The notes under the pieces are model-generated. The model was not told where the DNA came from. It made no database searches and was given only the letters and a program-made list of their open reading frames with translations. From Oxobacter pfennigii (lineage in GTDB: Bacteria > Bacillota > Clostridia > Clostridiales > Oxobacteraceae), in assembly GCF_001317355.1 (NCBI RefSeq), contig NZ_LKET01000039.1:248001-312000 (forward strand): a DNA stretch of 64,000 bases. Reading direction: 5' to 3'. The position numbers were made by a program, and so were the translations under genes. Shown in pieces: positions 38,017 through 47,400 of the stretch. Position 1 is the first letter of the stretch. The number at the start of each line of letters is the position of its first letter.

Positions 38017-39066
38017 ATGGATCTAGTGCCGAAACTCATAATTAATGAGACAAAAGAAAAAACTTTTCTTGCGGTGGATACCCATACAATGGGAGAGCCT
38101 ACGAGAATTATCATGGAGGGTTTCCCGAAATTACAGGGTGAAACCATGATGGAGCGAAAATGGTTTCTGGAGAAAAACTACGACCACTACAGGACAGCTC
38201 TTATGCTGGAACCCAGAGGACACAGGGATATGTTCGGTGCTTTGATAACCGAACCTGTAAGTGGAGAAGCCAATTTAGGGATCATATTCATGGACAGCTC
38301 AGGATATCTTAATATGTGCGGCCATGGAAGCATAGCAGCAGCTACTGTAGCGGTGGAGGCAGGGCTGGTTGAAGTAGTAGAGCCCTATACAGAAGTTGTT
38401 CTGGAAGCTCCGGCAGGTATTATAAGAACTAAAGTTATGGTCGAAAACGGATGTGCCAAAGAGGTAAGCTTCTTAAATGTACCCTCCTTTGTGTATCAGG
38501 AAGGCCTTGAGATACACGTGCAGGGTTATGGATTTATATCGGTGGATATCTCATTTGGCGGCAGTTTTTTTGCCCTTGTGGATTCTAAAAAAATCGGAAT
38601 ATCGATTGTCCAGGAGAATTTAAGTCTTTTGACCGACCTGGCCATGAATCTTTTAGACAAAATAAACAACTCCGTTGATATTAAACATCCTTATTTAGAT
38701 ATCACCACGGTGGATTTGGTTGAGTTTTATGGAAAGGCTGACAATCCGAATGCCCATTTAAAAAACGTGGTGATATTTGGCGATGCCCAGGTGGACCGCT
38801 CACCCTGCGGCACCGGAACCTGTGCAAAGCTGGCATGGCTTTATGAAAAAAATAAAATAAGGCTGGATGAGGAATTTATATATGAAAGCATAACAGGTTC
38901 CATGTTTAAGGGAGTTGTCACAAGGGAAGTGGAGATAGCCGGTAAAAGGGGAATTATACCGCAGATAACGGGCAGTGCTTTTGTAACCGGGATGAACCGG
39001 CTTATATTGAGCAGCCACGACCCGCAGAAATATGGCTTCATAATGGGGAAGAAAACAGTGATATAA
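38017..39066 (+). CDS. prdF: Proline racemase PrdF
   Basis: A 349-residue PLP-independent proline racemase. The catalytic cysteine pair is Cys101 in NMCGHGSI and Cys264 in SPCGTGTC, which swap a proton to turn L-proline into D-proline, the substrate of PrdAB. The ATG at 38017 follows AAAGGTG at 38004-38010; an earlier ATG at 37984 would overlap prdB by 23 bases. The opening AVDTHTMGEPTRI and EPRGHRDMFGA segments are typical. Its place right after prdB supports proline over 4-hydroxyproline as substrate. Confidence 0.92.
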   Translation: MDLVPKLIINETKEKTFLAVDTHTMGEPTRIIMEGFPKLQGETMMERKWFLEKNYDHYRTALMLEPRGHRDMFGALITEPVSGEANLGIIFMDSSGYLNMCGHGSIAAATVAVEAGLVEVVEPYTEVVLEAPAGIIRTKVMVENGCAKEVSFLNVPSFVYQEGLEIHVQGYGFISVDISFGGSFFALVDSKKIGISIVQENLSLLTDLAMNLLDKINNSVDIKHPYLDITTVDLVEFYGKADNPNAHLKNVVIFGDAQVDRSPCGTGTCAKLAWLYEKNKIRLDEEFIYESITGSMFKGVVTREVEIAGKRGIIPQITGSAFVTGMNRLILSSHDPQKYGFIMGKKTVI

Positions 39067-39107
39067 AATGAGGAAGTATTTTAATTAGTTAAATAGGGGG
39101 ATGAGAC

Positions 39108-40322
39108 ATGAAACTTCAGGATTGGGGATTGACAGCAGAAGATATAAAAGCTCTGGCTGGTAAATATATGATAGATACCTATGAGCGCTTTGATTTTGTG
39201 TGTGTTACTGCAAGAGGGATGTATCTTTATGATGAAAAGGGAGATGCGTATCTTGATTTTTACGGAGGTATTGCCGTTAACAGTACAGGAAACTGCAATG
39301 AAAAAGTGGTGGCAGCGGTTAAGGATCAGGTAGAAGACGTAATTCATACCTTCAACTATCCTTATACCATACCGCAGGTTCTTTTGGCACAGAAAATCTG
39401 CGAGACCATAGGGATGGATAAGATATTTTTTCAAAGCACCGGAACGGAAGCAAATGAGGCCATGATAAAAATGGCGAGGAAATTCGGTGTTGAGAAATAC
39501 GGACCTCACAAATACCATATAATAACTGCAAAAAACAGCTTTCACGGCAGAACCTACGGTTCCCTGGCAGCAACGGGACAGCCGGATAATGCCTGTCAGA
39601 AAGGCTTTAAGCCCATGCTGCCTGGATTTTCTTATGCGGATTTTAACGACCTTGAATCCTTCAAGTCTCAGATATCGGAAAATACCATAGCTATTATGGT
39701 GGAGCCTGTACAGGGGGAAGGCGGAGTAAATCCTGCATCTTTAGAATTTATGAGAGGCTTAAGAAAGCTGTGTGATGATAACGGGCTTCTCCTTCTGCTG
39801 GATGAAATACAGACGGGATGGTGCAGGACGGGCAAGGTAATGGCATTTATGAATTACGATATCAAGCCGGACATAGTATCAATGGCAAAGGCCATGGGCG
39901 GCGGGATGCCCATATCAGCCATTTGTGCAACAGAGGAAGCAGCAAAAGCTTTTACCATAGGTTCCCATGGCACAACCTACGGCGGAAATCCGGTATGCTG
40001 TGCTGCGGCATTGGCGCAGATTAACCAGCTTTTAGATAAAAAATTAGCTCAAAATGCTGAAGGTACAGGAAATTATCTTATGAATAAATTAAAGGACCTC
40101 CCTCATATAAAAGAGGTTCGCGGCATGGGTCTCTTAGTGGGAGTTGAATTTGATGCACCTTTTGGCAAAGCCATAAAGCACGGCTGCCTCGATAGAAAAC
40201 TCTTGGTAACACTTATAGGAAACTCGGTTATTCGGATGGTGCCGCCCCTTATTGCTACAAAAGAACATTGCTATAAAGCCTATGAAATATTAAAAGAAGC
40301 CGTTGAAGAAGCATATCGTTAA
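39108..40322 (+). CDS. Class III aminotransferase (ornithine/GABA/5-aminovalerate type)
   Basis: A 404-residue PLP enzyme with the schiff-base Lys261 in SMAKAMGGGMP, the cofactor aspartate motif LLLLDEIQTGWCRTG and FQSTGTEANEAMIKMAR. It belongs to the acetylornithine/ornithine/GABA aminotransferase group that acts on a terminal amino group. Next to the prd genes, two jobs make sense: ornithine delta-aminotransferase, feeding proline synthesis, or removal of the amino group from 5-aminovalerate, the reductase product. Sequence alone does not decide. The ATG follows GGGGGGATGAG; a strong terminator follows. Confidence 0.88.
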   Translation: MKLQDWGLTAEDIKALAGKYMIDTYERFDFVCVTARGMYLYDEKGDAYLDFYGGIAVNSTGNCNEKVVAAVKDQVEDVIHTFNYPYTIPQVLLAQKICETIGMDKIFFQSTGTEANEAMIKMARKFGVEKYGPHKYHIITAKNSFHGRTYGSLAATGQPDNACQKGFKPMLPGFSYADFNDLESFKSQISENTIAIMVEPVQGEGGVNPASLEFMRGLRKLCDDNGLLLLLDEIQTGWCRTGKVMAFMNYDIKPDIVSMAKAMGGGMPISAICATEEAAKAFTIGSHGTTYGGNPVCCAAALAQINQLLDKKLAQNAEGTGNYLMNKLKDLPHIKEVRGMGLLVGVEFDAPFGKAIKHGCLDRKLLVTLIGNSVIRMVPPLIATKEHCYKAYEILKEAVEEAYR

Positions 40323-40361
40323 ACTAAATCCCAAGAGTAAATACCTCTTGGGATTTAGTTT
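40321..40361. terminator. Bidirectional terminator between aminotransferase and minus-strand gene
   Basis: Perfect 17 bp arms (40321-40337 and 40345-40361), seven-base loop, A-run before and T-run after, so it can serve both convergent genes. Confidence 0.85.
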
Positions 40362-40575
40362 ATTTCGGGAAATAACAAACAGGATATGGACGTATATCCT
40401 GAATTTCATCAAATGAATAATGCATAGTTGCAAACTGAGTGTGATATAAGTATTGAAGCAAGTATATTTCTCTATTGGCTATACCGCAAAATATGCCTGA
40501 AACTCCCTGGCCATTTGCCAAGGATACGCCGACAGGTTGATTTAATAGATACTGCCATCTGTTTTGCCATGGCAC
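40360..40575 (-). CDS. Small conserved beta-rich protein
   Basis: Seventy-one residues reading NQPVGVSLANGQGVSGIFCGI, then REIYLLQYLYHTQFATMHYSFDEIQDIRPYP. I recognise this as a small family in spore-forming Firmicutes with a barrel-like pattern, but its function is unknown. It starts with GTG at 40575; GGAGGTGG is six bases upstream. An overlapping ATG in another frame would not give this protein. Confidence 0.65.
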   Translation of the reverse strand: MPWQNRWQYLLNQPVGVSLANGQGVSGIFCGIANREIYLLQYLYHTQFATMHYSFDEIQDIRPYPVCYFPK

Positions 40576-40812
40576 ATTGCACCACCTCCGATATATCAGT
40601 ATATTCGGATACAGATAATGGGGAACTGACTGTATAATTTTAATGATGTCATTTTATAAGACTTAAAAGAATAATTTAAAATAGTCTGGCTGTGAGGAAA
40701 ATTATTTGATAAAATTAACTAAAAATCTGGTATGCTTTGACGGGAGTTATTATGAAAACTTCTCTCATCAATAATATATATCGAAAGCTGTAGGAAAAGA
40801 GAGCAATTTGAT

Positions 40813-41037
40813 ATGAGAATAATACTTTTCGAAAGGAACTATAAGGAAAAACACTATGATGAATATAAAAATTCAATTATAAAAGTCATTTCAGAATTAC
40901 AGCTATATGATTTGCCAATAATGTATAATATGACATTCGGACATAGTGAACCGATGTGTATTCTGCCTTACGGGGCCCTTGCAGAGGTAGACTGTGATAG
41001 TAAAACATTTATCATCTTAGAGCCAGGGGTTGTTTGA
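40813..41037 (+). pseudogene. C-terminal fragment of an S66 (LD-carboxypeptidase/MccF-like) peptidase
   Basis: Seventy-four residues reading DLPIMYNMTFGHSEPMCILPYGALAEVDCDS, the C-terminal end of S66 peptidases (usually about 300-330 residues). The start codon has no good ribosome site, and the preceding 230 bases show no matching coding sequence, so only the tail is left. Family members cleave L,D-peptide bonds of peptidoglycan or inactivate microcin C. The catalytic Ser part is absent, so this remnant cannot be active. The 40576-40812 stretch before it holds nothing else recognised. Confidence 0.7.
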
Positions 41038-41070
41038 TGGGTAAAATTAAATTTTATAAAGGATGATTAC

Positions 41071-42057
41071 ATGCAATATTTATTGTTGATTATAGGTTTG
41101 ATAATTATAATAAAGAGTGCGGATTTTTTAATTGATTCATCATCAAAGATTGCAAAAAGATATGGAGTTTCTTCTTTTATTATAGGGATTACAGTAGTAG
41201 CTTTTGGCACCAGTGCACCTGAGCTTGTAGTTGGGGTTGTTTCGGGGATAACTAAAACAAATCAGCTTGCACTTGGAAATATAATCGGAAGTTCATTATC
41301 CAATACCGGACTGATAGTTGGTATTTCTGCAATTATCATGCCTTTGCAGGTAAGAGACTCCGTTGTCAGGCGGGAAATCCCAATACTTCTATTAATTCAG
41401 CTTGTATTGACTGTAATGATTTTTAACGGACAGCTCTCACGCTTAGATGGAATCATACTTTTAATTGGATTTATAGGGTTTATGGTGTATATTATAAAGG
41501 ATTCTAAGGAGTCTATGAAAATATTACTTGATGTTGAAGGCGATATAGATACCGATGCGGATGGAAATCAACTGACTTTAGAAAAAATGGAAAACGAGAA
41601 TAAAGAAAACCTTCCAAGGCTTTTCAGCATTTCCATTCTCTCTCTGATTTCTCTTTTAATAGGTGGAAGGCTTACTGTGGAAGGCAGCACAAATATAGCC
41701 CAAAGTTTAGGCTTGAGCGAAACTCTTATAGGGCTTACAGTTGTTGCTATTGCCACTACTATGCCTGAGTTAATTACAAGTGTAATGGCAGCTGTAAAAA
41801 AAGAGCCGGATATTATTCTTGGAAATTGTATTGGCAGTAATATTTTTAATATCCTTCTGGTTCTTGGCTTGTCTACAGTTATTTCGCCAATCCCCACCGA
41901 CATGTCTCTCTGGTTGGACATAGCTGTTATGACCATACTTACAATTATTATCTTTGTTATTTCATGGGCAAGAAAGTCCATCAAACGGCAGACTGGTATT
42001 TTTCTTCTGTTTATTTATATTTCATATCTTGTATATAAAGTGATTACAGCAATTTAA
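41071..42057 (+). CDS. Calcium/sodium antiporter, CaCA family (YrbG-like)
   Basis: A 328-residue membrane antiporter with two inverted halves of about five helices. Both alpha repeats are visible: GTSAPELVVG followed by GNIIGSSLSN in the first, and ATTMPELITS followed by GNCIGSNIFN in the second, with the transport Glu residues in APEL and MPEL. A polar loop of about 45 residues (115-160 region after the fifth helix) is cytoplasmic. It exchanges Na+ or K+ for Ca2+. Single gene, ATG after AAAGGATG, convergent with the next gene. Confidence 0.9.
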   Translation: MQYLLLIIGLIIIIKSADFLIDSSSKIAKRYGVSSFIIGITVVAFGTSAPELVVGVVSGITKTNQLALGNIIGSSLSNTGLIVGISAIIMPLQVRDSVVRREIPILLLIQLVLTVMIFNGQLSRLDGIILLIGFIGFMVYIIKDSKESMKILLDVEGDIDTDADGNQLTLEKMENENKENLPRLFSISILSLISLLIGGRLTVEGSTNIAQSLGLSETLIGLTVVAIATTMPELITSVMAAVKKEPDIILGNCIGSNIFNILLVLGLSTVISPIPTDMSLWLDIAVMTILTIIIFVISWARKSIKRQTGIFLLFIYISYLVYKVITAI

Positions 42058-42102
42058 GATTAATGTTAAGCCCTGTAAAGACTTACAAGCAAATAGCATC
42101 CT

Positions 42103-42657
42103 TTATGAAGCTGCCTGTTTTCTCATAAAAATTGTTATGAGTCCTTTGCTTATAATTGCTATAAGTACATAGATGGGGAAAGAATAAATGAATTTCCACC
42201 CGTGGGTCTCATAAAAGCCCATCCACAAAAGTATAGGTTCTGCTACAAATGAAAAAAGTGCGGAAATTACTATGTTTATAATTATAAACCCCTTCCATTT
42301 GGGAAATCGCTGATATGCAAGCATGTATGCAACGGGCAGCACAGAATAATCGGTATCAATTAAAATATAATCCATAGGAATAATAAGGTATGGATATTCC
42401 CATAATACCGAGGTTTCGCCTAAGGTATCAAAAAATACGGCAAAGGAACTGGCGAGGAAACCAAAAACTATAATCTCCAGCAGCCTTTTCTTATCTGCAA
42501 GTATCCACCATAATATAAGGGGTAAAATAAGGGTTGCTATATTTAACCACCATTGCCAGGTATTAAACACATGGTTTAACCAATATTCCATGCTTGCATC
42601 CCGCAATTGTACCTGCATTTTTAAAATCATTTCCTGTGCCTTTTCTGCTTCTGTCAT
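42103..42657 (-). CDS. CBO0543-family membrane protein
   Basis: A 184-residue membrane protein with about five helices. The Trp-rich start (EYWLNHVFNTWQWWLNIA), DTLGE and the YPYLIIPMDYILIDTDYSVLPVAYMLAYQ segment are typical of the CBO0543 family of Clostridia and Bacilli, whose function is unknown. The ATG at 42657 is five bases after AAAGGTG; a GTG at 42666 overlaps it. Single gene. Confidence 0.75.
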   Translation of the reverse strand: MTEAEKAQEMILKMQVQLRDASMEYWLNHVFNTWQWWLNIATLILPLILWWILADKKRLLEIIVFGFLASSFAVFFDTLGETSVLWEYPYLIIPMDYILIDTDYSVLPVAYMLAYQRFPKWKGFIIINIVISALFSFVAEPILLWMGFYETHGWKFIYSFPIYVLIAIISKGLITIFMRKQAAS

Positions 42658-42961
42658 TCGCTTCACCTTTAGTTCCTATAATATTTTTATAGCTGTTAAA
42701 TTTCTAGGCCAATAGTATTAAAGTGACCTTAACTAACATTACAAAATGTCTTGCCTATACTTACTTTAGTATGCAATCCCTTAGTACTCTCAATACATGA
42801 ATATATTTCTATTTATGGATTTTAGCCGCACCTGGTGATAGTGTATTGACATATGAGAGAGAGTATTGTTATTGGATAAAAACTGTAATAAAATAGCAGA
42901 GTAATATTAAAAGCTATTTTTGATTAAATATAAAAGATAATTAAAGAGCAGGAGGATAAAT

Positions 42962-43417
42962 ATGCAGGAGTTCACAGCAGAAATCAAAAAACATGAAGGA
43001 ATTGATGGGGCGTATATTGAGATACCTTTTGACGTTGAAGAAGTTTTTGGAGCAAAGCGTGTCAAGGTTAAAGCATGGTTTGATGGCATGGAATACCGGG
43101 GCTCCATTGTCAGGATGGGCGAATGCTATCTGATTGGATTAACGCAAGCATTGCGAAAAGAAATAGGCAAAGTCCCCGGAGATTTAGTGGAAATAAAGAT
43201 TGTAAAAGACGAAGAGGAGCGTATAGCTGAACTGCCTGAAGATTTTAAGTCTGCTCTGGAAAGAAATACTGCTGCAATGAATTTCTATACTTCCCTTTCA
43301 TTTTCAAGAAAAAAAGAATATTTGCAATGGATAGTCAGTGCAAAAAAGGCTGAAACAAGAGCTCAGCGTATAGAAAAATCAGTAGAACTGCTTGAAAATA
43401 ATCAAAAACTTAAATAA
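42962..43417 (+). CDS. DUF1905/YdeI-OmpD-associated protein
   Basis: A 151-residue two-part protein: an N-terminal DUF1905 beta domain (KKHEGIDGAYIEIPFDVEEVFG, GSIVRMGECYLIGLTQALRKEIGK) and a C-terminal YdeI/OmpD-associated helical part (FYTSLSFSRKKEYLQWIVSAKKAETRAQRI). It is soluble; bacteriocin-resistance annotations in the family are not well tested. ATG after CAGGAGGA. Intact, single gene. Confidence 0.85.
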   Translation: MQEFTAEIKKHEGIDGAYIEIPFDVEEVFGAKRVKVKAWFDGMEYRGSIVRMGECYLIGLTQALRKEIGKVPGDLVEIKIVKDEEERIAELPEDFKSALERNTAAMNFYTSLSFSRKKEYLQWIVSAKKAETRAQRIEKSVELLENNQKLK

Positions 43418-43483
43418 TGATATATGTTGAATGGTATAATTGAAGAAAGATATAGTAATTTTAATTAGGGGGCAAATACAAAT

Positions 43484-44332
43484 ATGGAAACGATAATGCT
43501 AATAATCAAATCAATAATTTTAGGAATAGTGGAAGGAATAACGGAATTCCTGCCCGTGTCTTCAACAGGACACCTTGTCATTTTTCAAAACCTCATAGGC
43601 TTTAAGGGTACCAATGATTATTATGTTGAAATGTATACATACGTTATTCAATTAGGAGCCATACTGGCCGTTATTATTCTTTATCACAGAAAAATTTTAG
43701 ATACCCTTGTAAATTTCTTCCCTAAAAAAGTAGGTTATGAAAAATCCGGCTTTAAATTCTGGTTTATGATATTCATTGCCTGTATTCCTGGAGGAGTAAT
43801 AGGCATACTTTTGGACGATTTAGCAGACATGTATTTGTTTACACCGGTATCTGTTGCCATCACTTTGTTTTTGGGCGGTATATGGATGGTTTATGCCGAA
43901 AACAAATTCAGAACAAGCAGTTCAAAGTCAGCGAATTTAAACGTTACCGCAAAGCAGGCGCTCATTATAGGACTTTTTCAGTGCCTGGCAATAATCCCCG
44001 GCATGTCACGTTCAGCCTCAACCATTATAGGCGGATGGGTGGCAGGTTTATCCACCGTTGCCGCAGCAGAATTTTCATTCTTCCTGGCAATACCGGTTAT
44101 GTCAGGCATGAGCTTATTAAAGATTATAAAAATCGGCGGTTTATCCATATTAACACCAAATGAGATAATTTCTCTTTGTGTTGGATTTGTTGTATCCTTT
44201 ATAGTTGCGCTGGTAGTTATTGATAGGTTTATATCCTATTTAAAAAAGAAGCCTATGAAAATATTCGCCGTATACAGGATGATATTTGCAGTGATAGTAT
44301 TGGCTGCAGGATTTTTAGGGATATTTCATTAA
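43484..44332 (+). CDS. uppP: Undecaprenyl-diphosphatase
   Basis: A 282-residue polytopic membrane enzyme. Both family motifs are present: EGITEFLPVSSTGHL at 18-31 and PGMSRSASTIIGG near residue 170. It removes a phosphate from undecaprenyl diphosphate outside the membrane, recycling the lipid carrier for cell wall synthesis, and raises bacitracin tolerance. ATG after AGGGGGCA. It stands alone but shares the envelope theme with the BceAB-like module elsewhere in the window. Confidence 0.93.
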   Translation: METIMLIIKSIILGIVEGITEFLPVSSTGHLVIFQNLIGFKGTNDYYVEMYTYVIQLGAILAVIILYHRKILDTLVNFFPKKVGYEKSGFKFWFMIFIACIPGGVIGILLDDLADMYLFTPVSVAITLFLGGIWMVYAENKFRTSSSKSANLNVTAKQALIIGLFQCLAIIPGMSRSASTIIGGWVAGLSTVAAAEFSFFLAIPVMSGMSLLKIIKIGGLSILTPNEIISLCVGFVVSFIVALVVIDRFISYLKKKPMKIFAVYRMIFAVIVLAAGFLGIFH

Positions 44333-44407
44333 TCGCTGAAACAACATAAATTATGAAAACAATATATTAAAGGATTTGCAAAATAAGCAGACGGGAAAGT
44401 GGTTGTT

Positions 44408-45763
44408 ATGAGAAAAGGACAAATTGTGGAAGTATTGATTGAAGATACAGTATTTCCTTCAACAGGTATCGGTACCATTGACGGAAAGAAAATCGAAATC
44501 AAAAATGCAGTGCTTGGTCAAAAGGTAGCAGTACGCATTACAAGAAACCGTAAGGATAAGATGGAAGGCAAGCTTTTAAAGGTGGTGGAGCAACCCATTG
44601 AATCCATTGATGCTGTATGCCCGCATTTTGAATTTTGCGGCGGCTGCTCTCATCAGCACATACCTTATGATTTGCAGTTGAAGTGGAAAGAGCGGGAGGT
44701 ATTAAAGCTTCTTGATGCAAAAAAAATAGAGGGGTACACTTACGATGGAATTGTAAAAAGCCCATCAGAATTCGGATATAGAAACAAGATGGAGTTTACC
44801 TTCGGTAATGAAGAAAAGGGCGGAGAAATTACTTTAGGTATGCACCAGCCCGGAAAGTTTCACAATATTACTCAAATAAGTGATTGCAGAATAGTTGATG
44901 ATGATTATAACGCTATTGTAAATACAATATCTCAATACTGCAGAAAAAAAGGCCTAAGTTTTTTCAGCAAAGTAAATCATGAAGGATATCTTCGCCATCT
45001 TGTAATAAGAAAATCTTTTAAAAGAAATGAGCTTTTAATAAATATAGTTACTACAACGCAAATTGAACATAATTTTGAAAACCTCATTGAAAAATTGAAA
45101 AGCCTGAGTTTAAATAGCAATATTGTAGGATTTCTTCACACCTTTAATGACTCTGTAGGAGACGCCATTACAAACCAGGGCTGCAAGGTATTATACGGAA
45201 GGGACTACGTCATAGAAGAAATATTAGGATTGCAGTTTAAAATATCGGCCTTTTCATTTTTTCAGACAAATTCATTGGGAGCCGAAAAGCTTTATGGTGC
45301 TGTTCAGGAATATTTAAGCGATGCTTCAGGAAAAACGGTATATGATTTGTATTGCGGAACGGGAACCATTACACAGATAGTGGCACAAAAAGCCAAAATG
45401 GTATATGGCATTGAGCTTGTTGAGGAAGCAATTGATTCAGCTATTGATAATGCAAGGCTTAATAATATTGAAAATATCCGCTTCATAGCAGGAGATGTGG
45501 GTGAAAAATTAAAGGAAATAGAAGAAAAACCGGACATCATTATAGTCGATCCGCCACGCGCCGGCATCGGGCCTAAAGCATTGAAACAGATTGTAGATTA
45601 TGGCGTTAAAGAGATAATTTATGTATCCTGCAACCCTAAGACCCTTGTGGACAATTTAAGCGATATGATCGAAGCAGGGTACAAGTTAGAACGAGTCAAG
45701 TTGGTTGACATGTTTCCGCATACGAGGCATTGTGAAGTCGTTGTGAAAATTGAGCATGTCTGA
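44408..45763 (+). CDS. rlmCD: 23S rRNA (uracil-5)-methyltransferase, RlmCD/RumA type
   Basis: A 451-residue enzyme with an N-terminal TRAM domain (1-60), a 4Fe-4S motif (Cys71, Cys77, Cys80 in CPHFEFCGGC, and a further cysteine downstream) and a C-terminal SAM domain (YDLYCGTGTITQIVA, DPPRAGIGPKAL). The catalytic nucleophile is Cys408 in YVSCNPKTL. It makes m5U in 23S rRNA; Firmicute members can modify two sites. The ATG at 44408 is preferred over an in-frame GTG at 44399, which is too close to the ribosome site. Confidence 0.9.
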   Translation: MRKGQIVEVLIEDTVFPSTGIGTIDGKKIEIKNAVLGQKVAVRITRNRKDKMEGKLLKVVEQPIESIDAVCPHFEFCGGCSHQHIPYDLQLKWKEREVLKLLDAKKIEGYTYDGIVKSPSEFGYRNKMEFTFGNEEKGGEITLGMHQPGKFHNITQISDCRIVDDDYNAIVNTISQYCRKKGLSFFSKVNHEGYLRHLVIRKSFKRNELLINIVTTTQIEHNFENLIEKLKSLSLNSNIVGFLHTFNDSVGDAITNQGCKVLYGRDYVIEEILGLQFKISAFSFFQTNSLGAEKLYGAVQEYLSDASGKTVYDLYCGTGTITQIVAQKAKMVYGIELVEEAIDSAIDNARLNNIENIRFIAGDVGEKLKEIEEKPDIIIVDPPRAGIGPKALKQIVDYGVKEIIYVSCNPKTLVDNLSDMIEAGYKLERVKLVDMFPHTRHCEVVVKIEHV

Positions 45764-46149
45764 AACCATTGTAGCTCAAGGGCTTAAACGATTTTTAACC
45801 TTTAAAATGATCATGTGACTTGTGAAACGATAAAATGATGTCATAACCTGCAAACGAAGTGAAGACAAGCTTAGCTGAGCTTTTCTCGATAAACTGGACA
45901 CCATTGAGTCAGGTTTTTCTACCGTTTTCGGTCATGTAAACAATTTTGTGTATTTTCTCGACCGGACAATAATAATGGTTGGGTATCGTTCTTTTTGGAT
46001 TAACATAAAATGAAGATTGGTGAAACAAGTATTGAAGGAGTAGAGACCTGTATAAACAGATACTGGCATCAAGCAGAAAGAATGGGCGTATTTTGAAGGT
46101 AGGGGGTATCCCTCTGGTCGGTAAAGGATAATCAAGAGGAGGTTTATTT
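45764..46149. other. Intergenic region before the HxlR remnant
   Basis: No gene or strong hairpin recognised. It ends with AGAGGAGG, a ribosome site that would have served the decayed HxlR gene. Confidence 0.5.
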
Positions 46150-46479
46150 ATAAAAATACGACGATACACATGCCCACTTGAAATAGTACATGATTTTCTT
46201 AGAGGAAAATGGAAGACGATATTATATCAACTAAAACACGGACCTAAATCTTTAAGTGAACTTGAAAAGTGCATTGTAGGGATTAATCAGAAAATGCTGA
46301 TAGATACAAGATTTAGCTGATTTAATTGAGTTTCAGCTAGTAACAAAATAAAATATGAAGGTTACCCGTTAAAAGTTGAATATAGTCTTACCGCGGAAAG
46401 AGGACAAAGAATTATTGAAGCTATCAATATATTGCAATCTATAGGAAAAGAGTACATGAATGAAAATCTAAGTCCGTGA
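46150..46479 (+). pseudogene. Frameshifted HxlR-family regulator
   Basis: Read across frames this gives an HxlR regulator of about 105 residues: RRYTCPLEIVHDFLRGKWKT, then HGPKSLSELEKCIVGINQKML in frame one, a short DLIEFQLVTK piece in a second frame and KYEGYPLKVEYSLTAERGQRI in a third. A TGA interrupts the first frame at about 46318 and a TAA the second. There is no normal start codon after the AGGAGG, so expression is doubly lost. Intact HxlR proteins regulate redox and drug-response genes. Confidence 0.75.
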
Positions 46480-46611
46480 ATTTAATACTAACAAAAAAGT
46501 AGGTAATTCAAAAATGAATGAATACTTGCTACAATTTATTTGTGATACATACTATATGCTTCGTGCTGATGTTCTTTCAACATAAGCAATATAATCAAGC
46601 ACGAAACTTGC

Positions 46612-46670
46612 ATATTGAACGTGAATATAAGTATTGCCTATCGGTGTAAATTTTCTATCACGTTCAATAT
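46612..46670. repeat. Inverted repeat before the cysteine hydrolase gene
   Basis: ATATTGAACGTGA (46612-46624) and TCACGTTCAATAT (46658-46670) form a perfect 13 bp dyad with a 33-base spacer, 27 bases before the next gene. A second dyad, TTCGTGCT/AGCACGAA (46560-46567, 46598-46605), lies just upstream. They may be operators or mRNA structure. Confidence 0.5.
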
Positions 46671-46696
46671 AGATGCTTAACTAAAGGAGGGCAGTT

Positions 46697-47248
46697 ATGA
46701 AAAAGGCATTACTAATTATTGATGTTCAGAATGATTATTTTAATAATGGGGCTTATCCGTTATCTAATGCTAACATGGCAGCGAAAAACATTCAGGGTGT
46801 GCTGGGCAAGTTTAGAGCAGAAGGGGATTTAGTCATATTCATTAAGCATATTAACATGAAAGAGAGTGCTGCATTTTTTAAGCCTGAAACAGCCGGTTCA
46901 GAAATTTATAAAGCAATTGAGCCAATTGAAGGAGAAACAGTTATTATAAAACACACTCCGAATAGTTTCAGAGATACGGAACTACATCAGTTTTTACGAT
47001 TACAGGAAATTGAAGAATTAGTGACTGTAGGTATGATGACACAGCATTGCGTAGATACGACAGTTAGAGCAGCTTATGATTTAGGATATTCCAATATACT
47101 TCTTTATGATTGCTGTGCAACGAAAGACCTGGTTTTCAGCGGCGAAACTATAGCTGCAAGTATCGTTCAATCTACCTTTATGGCTGCACTGAGTCGCGGG
47201 TTTTCAGATGTTATGAGTTCTACAGAATACTTGAGGAAAATTAAATGA
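46697..47248 (+). CDS. Isochorismatase-like cysteine hydrolase
   Basis: A 183-residue alpha/beta hydrolase of the isochorismatase/nicotinamidase family. The triad is Asp9 in LLIIDVQNDYF, Lys85 in IIKHTPNSF and Cys118 in MTQHCVDTTVR, with the usual cis-peptide region before the cysteine. The true substrate (nicotinamide, a ureido acid or another amide) is unclear. ATG after AAAGGAGGG. It overlaps the next small frame by 4 bases and lies in a region with several decayed genes, but is itself intact. Confidence 0.9.
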   Translation: MKKALLIIDVQNDYFNNGAYPLSNANMAAKNIQGVLGKFRAEGDLVIFIKHINMKESAAFFKPETAGSEIYKAIEPIEGETVIIKHTPNSFRDTELHQFLRLQEIEELVTVGMMTQHCVDTTVRAAYDLGYSNILLYDCCATKDLVFSGETIAASIVQSTFMAALSRGFSDVMSSTEYLRKIK

Positions 47249-47400
47249 AGACTAATAGTAATTATCAAAATAAGGTTAATGATTTAGTATCTCAGCTTCA
47301 TGAAGGTTGCTTCCTTGTTAGCAATAATGAAAAGGAGATAATTTATAGCAATGAGGATTATCACATTTTATACTCCGCAGAAATCACTAAAATTATTTAG
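47245..47400 (+). pseudogene. Short PAS-like fragment
   Basis: A 51-codon frame that starts inside the hydrolase stop (ATGA). It reads LVSQLHEGCFLVSNNEKEIIYSN, similar to the start of a PAS sensor domain, then stops. It is probably the truncated front of a longer signalling gene. It could also be a small coupled gene. Confidence 0.4.

Noticed and set aside
39081-39545. A 154-codon open frame opposite the aminotransferase gene
   Set aside because: Antisense shadow; Cys/His/Tyr-rich composition typical of reversed coding sequence.
45909-46169. An 86-codon minus-strand frame before the HxlR remnant
   Set aside because: No ribosome site or family features; the plus strand has a ribosome-site-like AGGAGG for HxlR.
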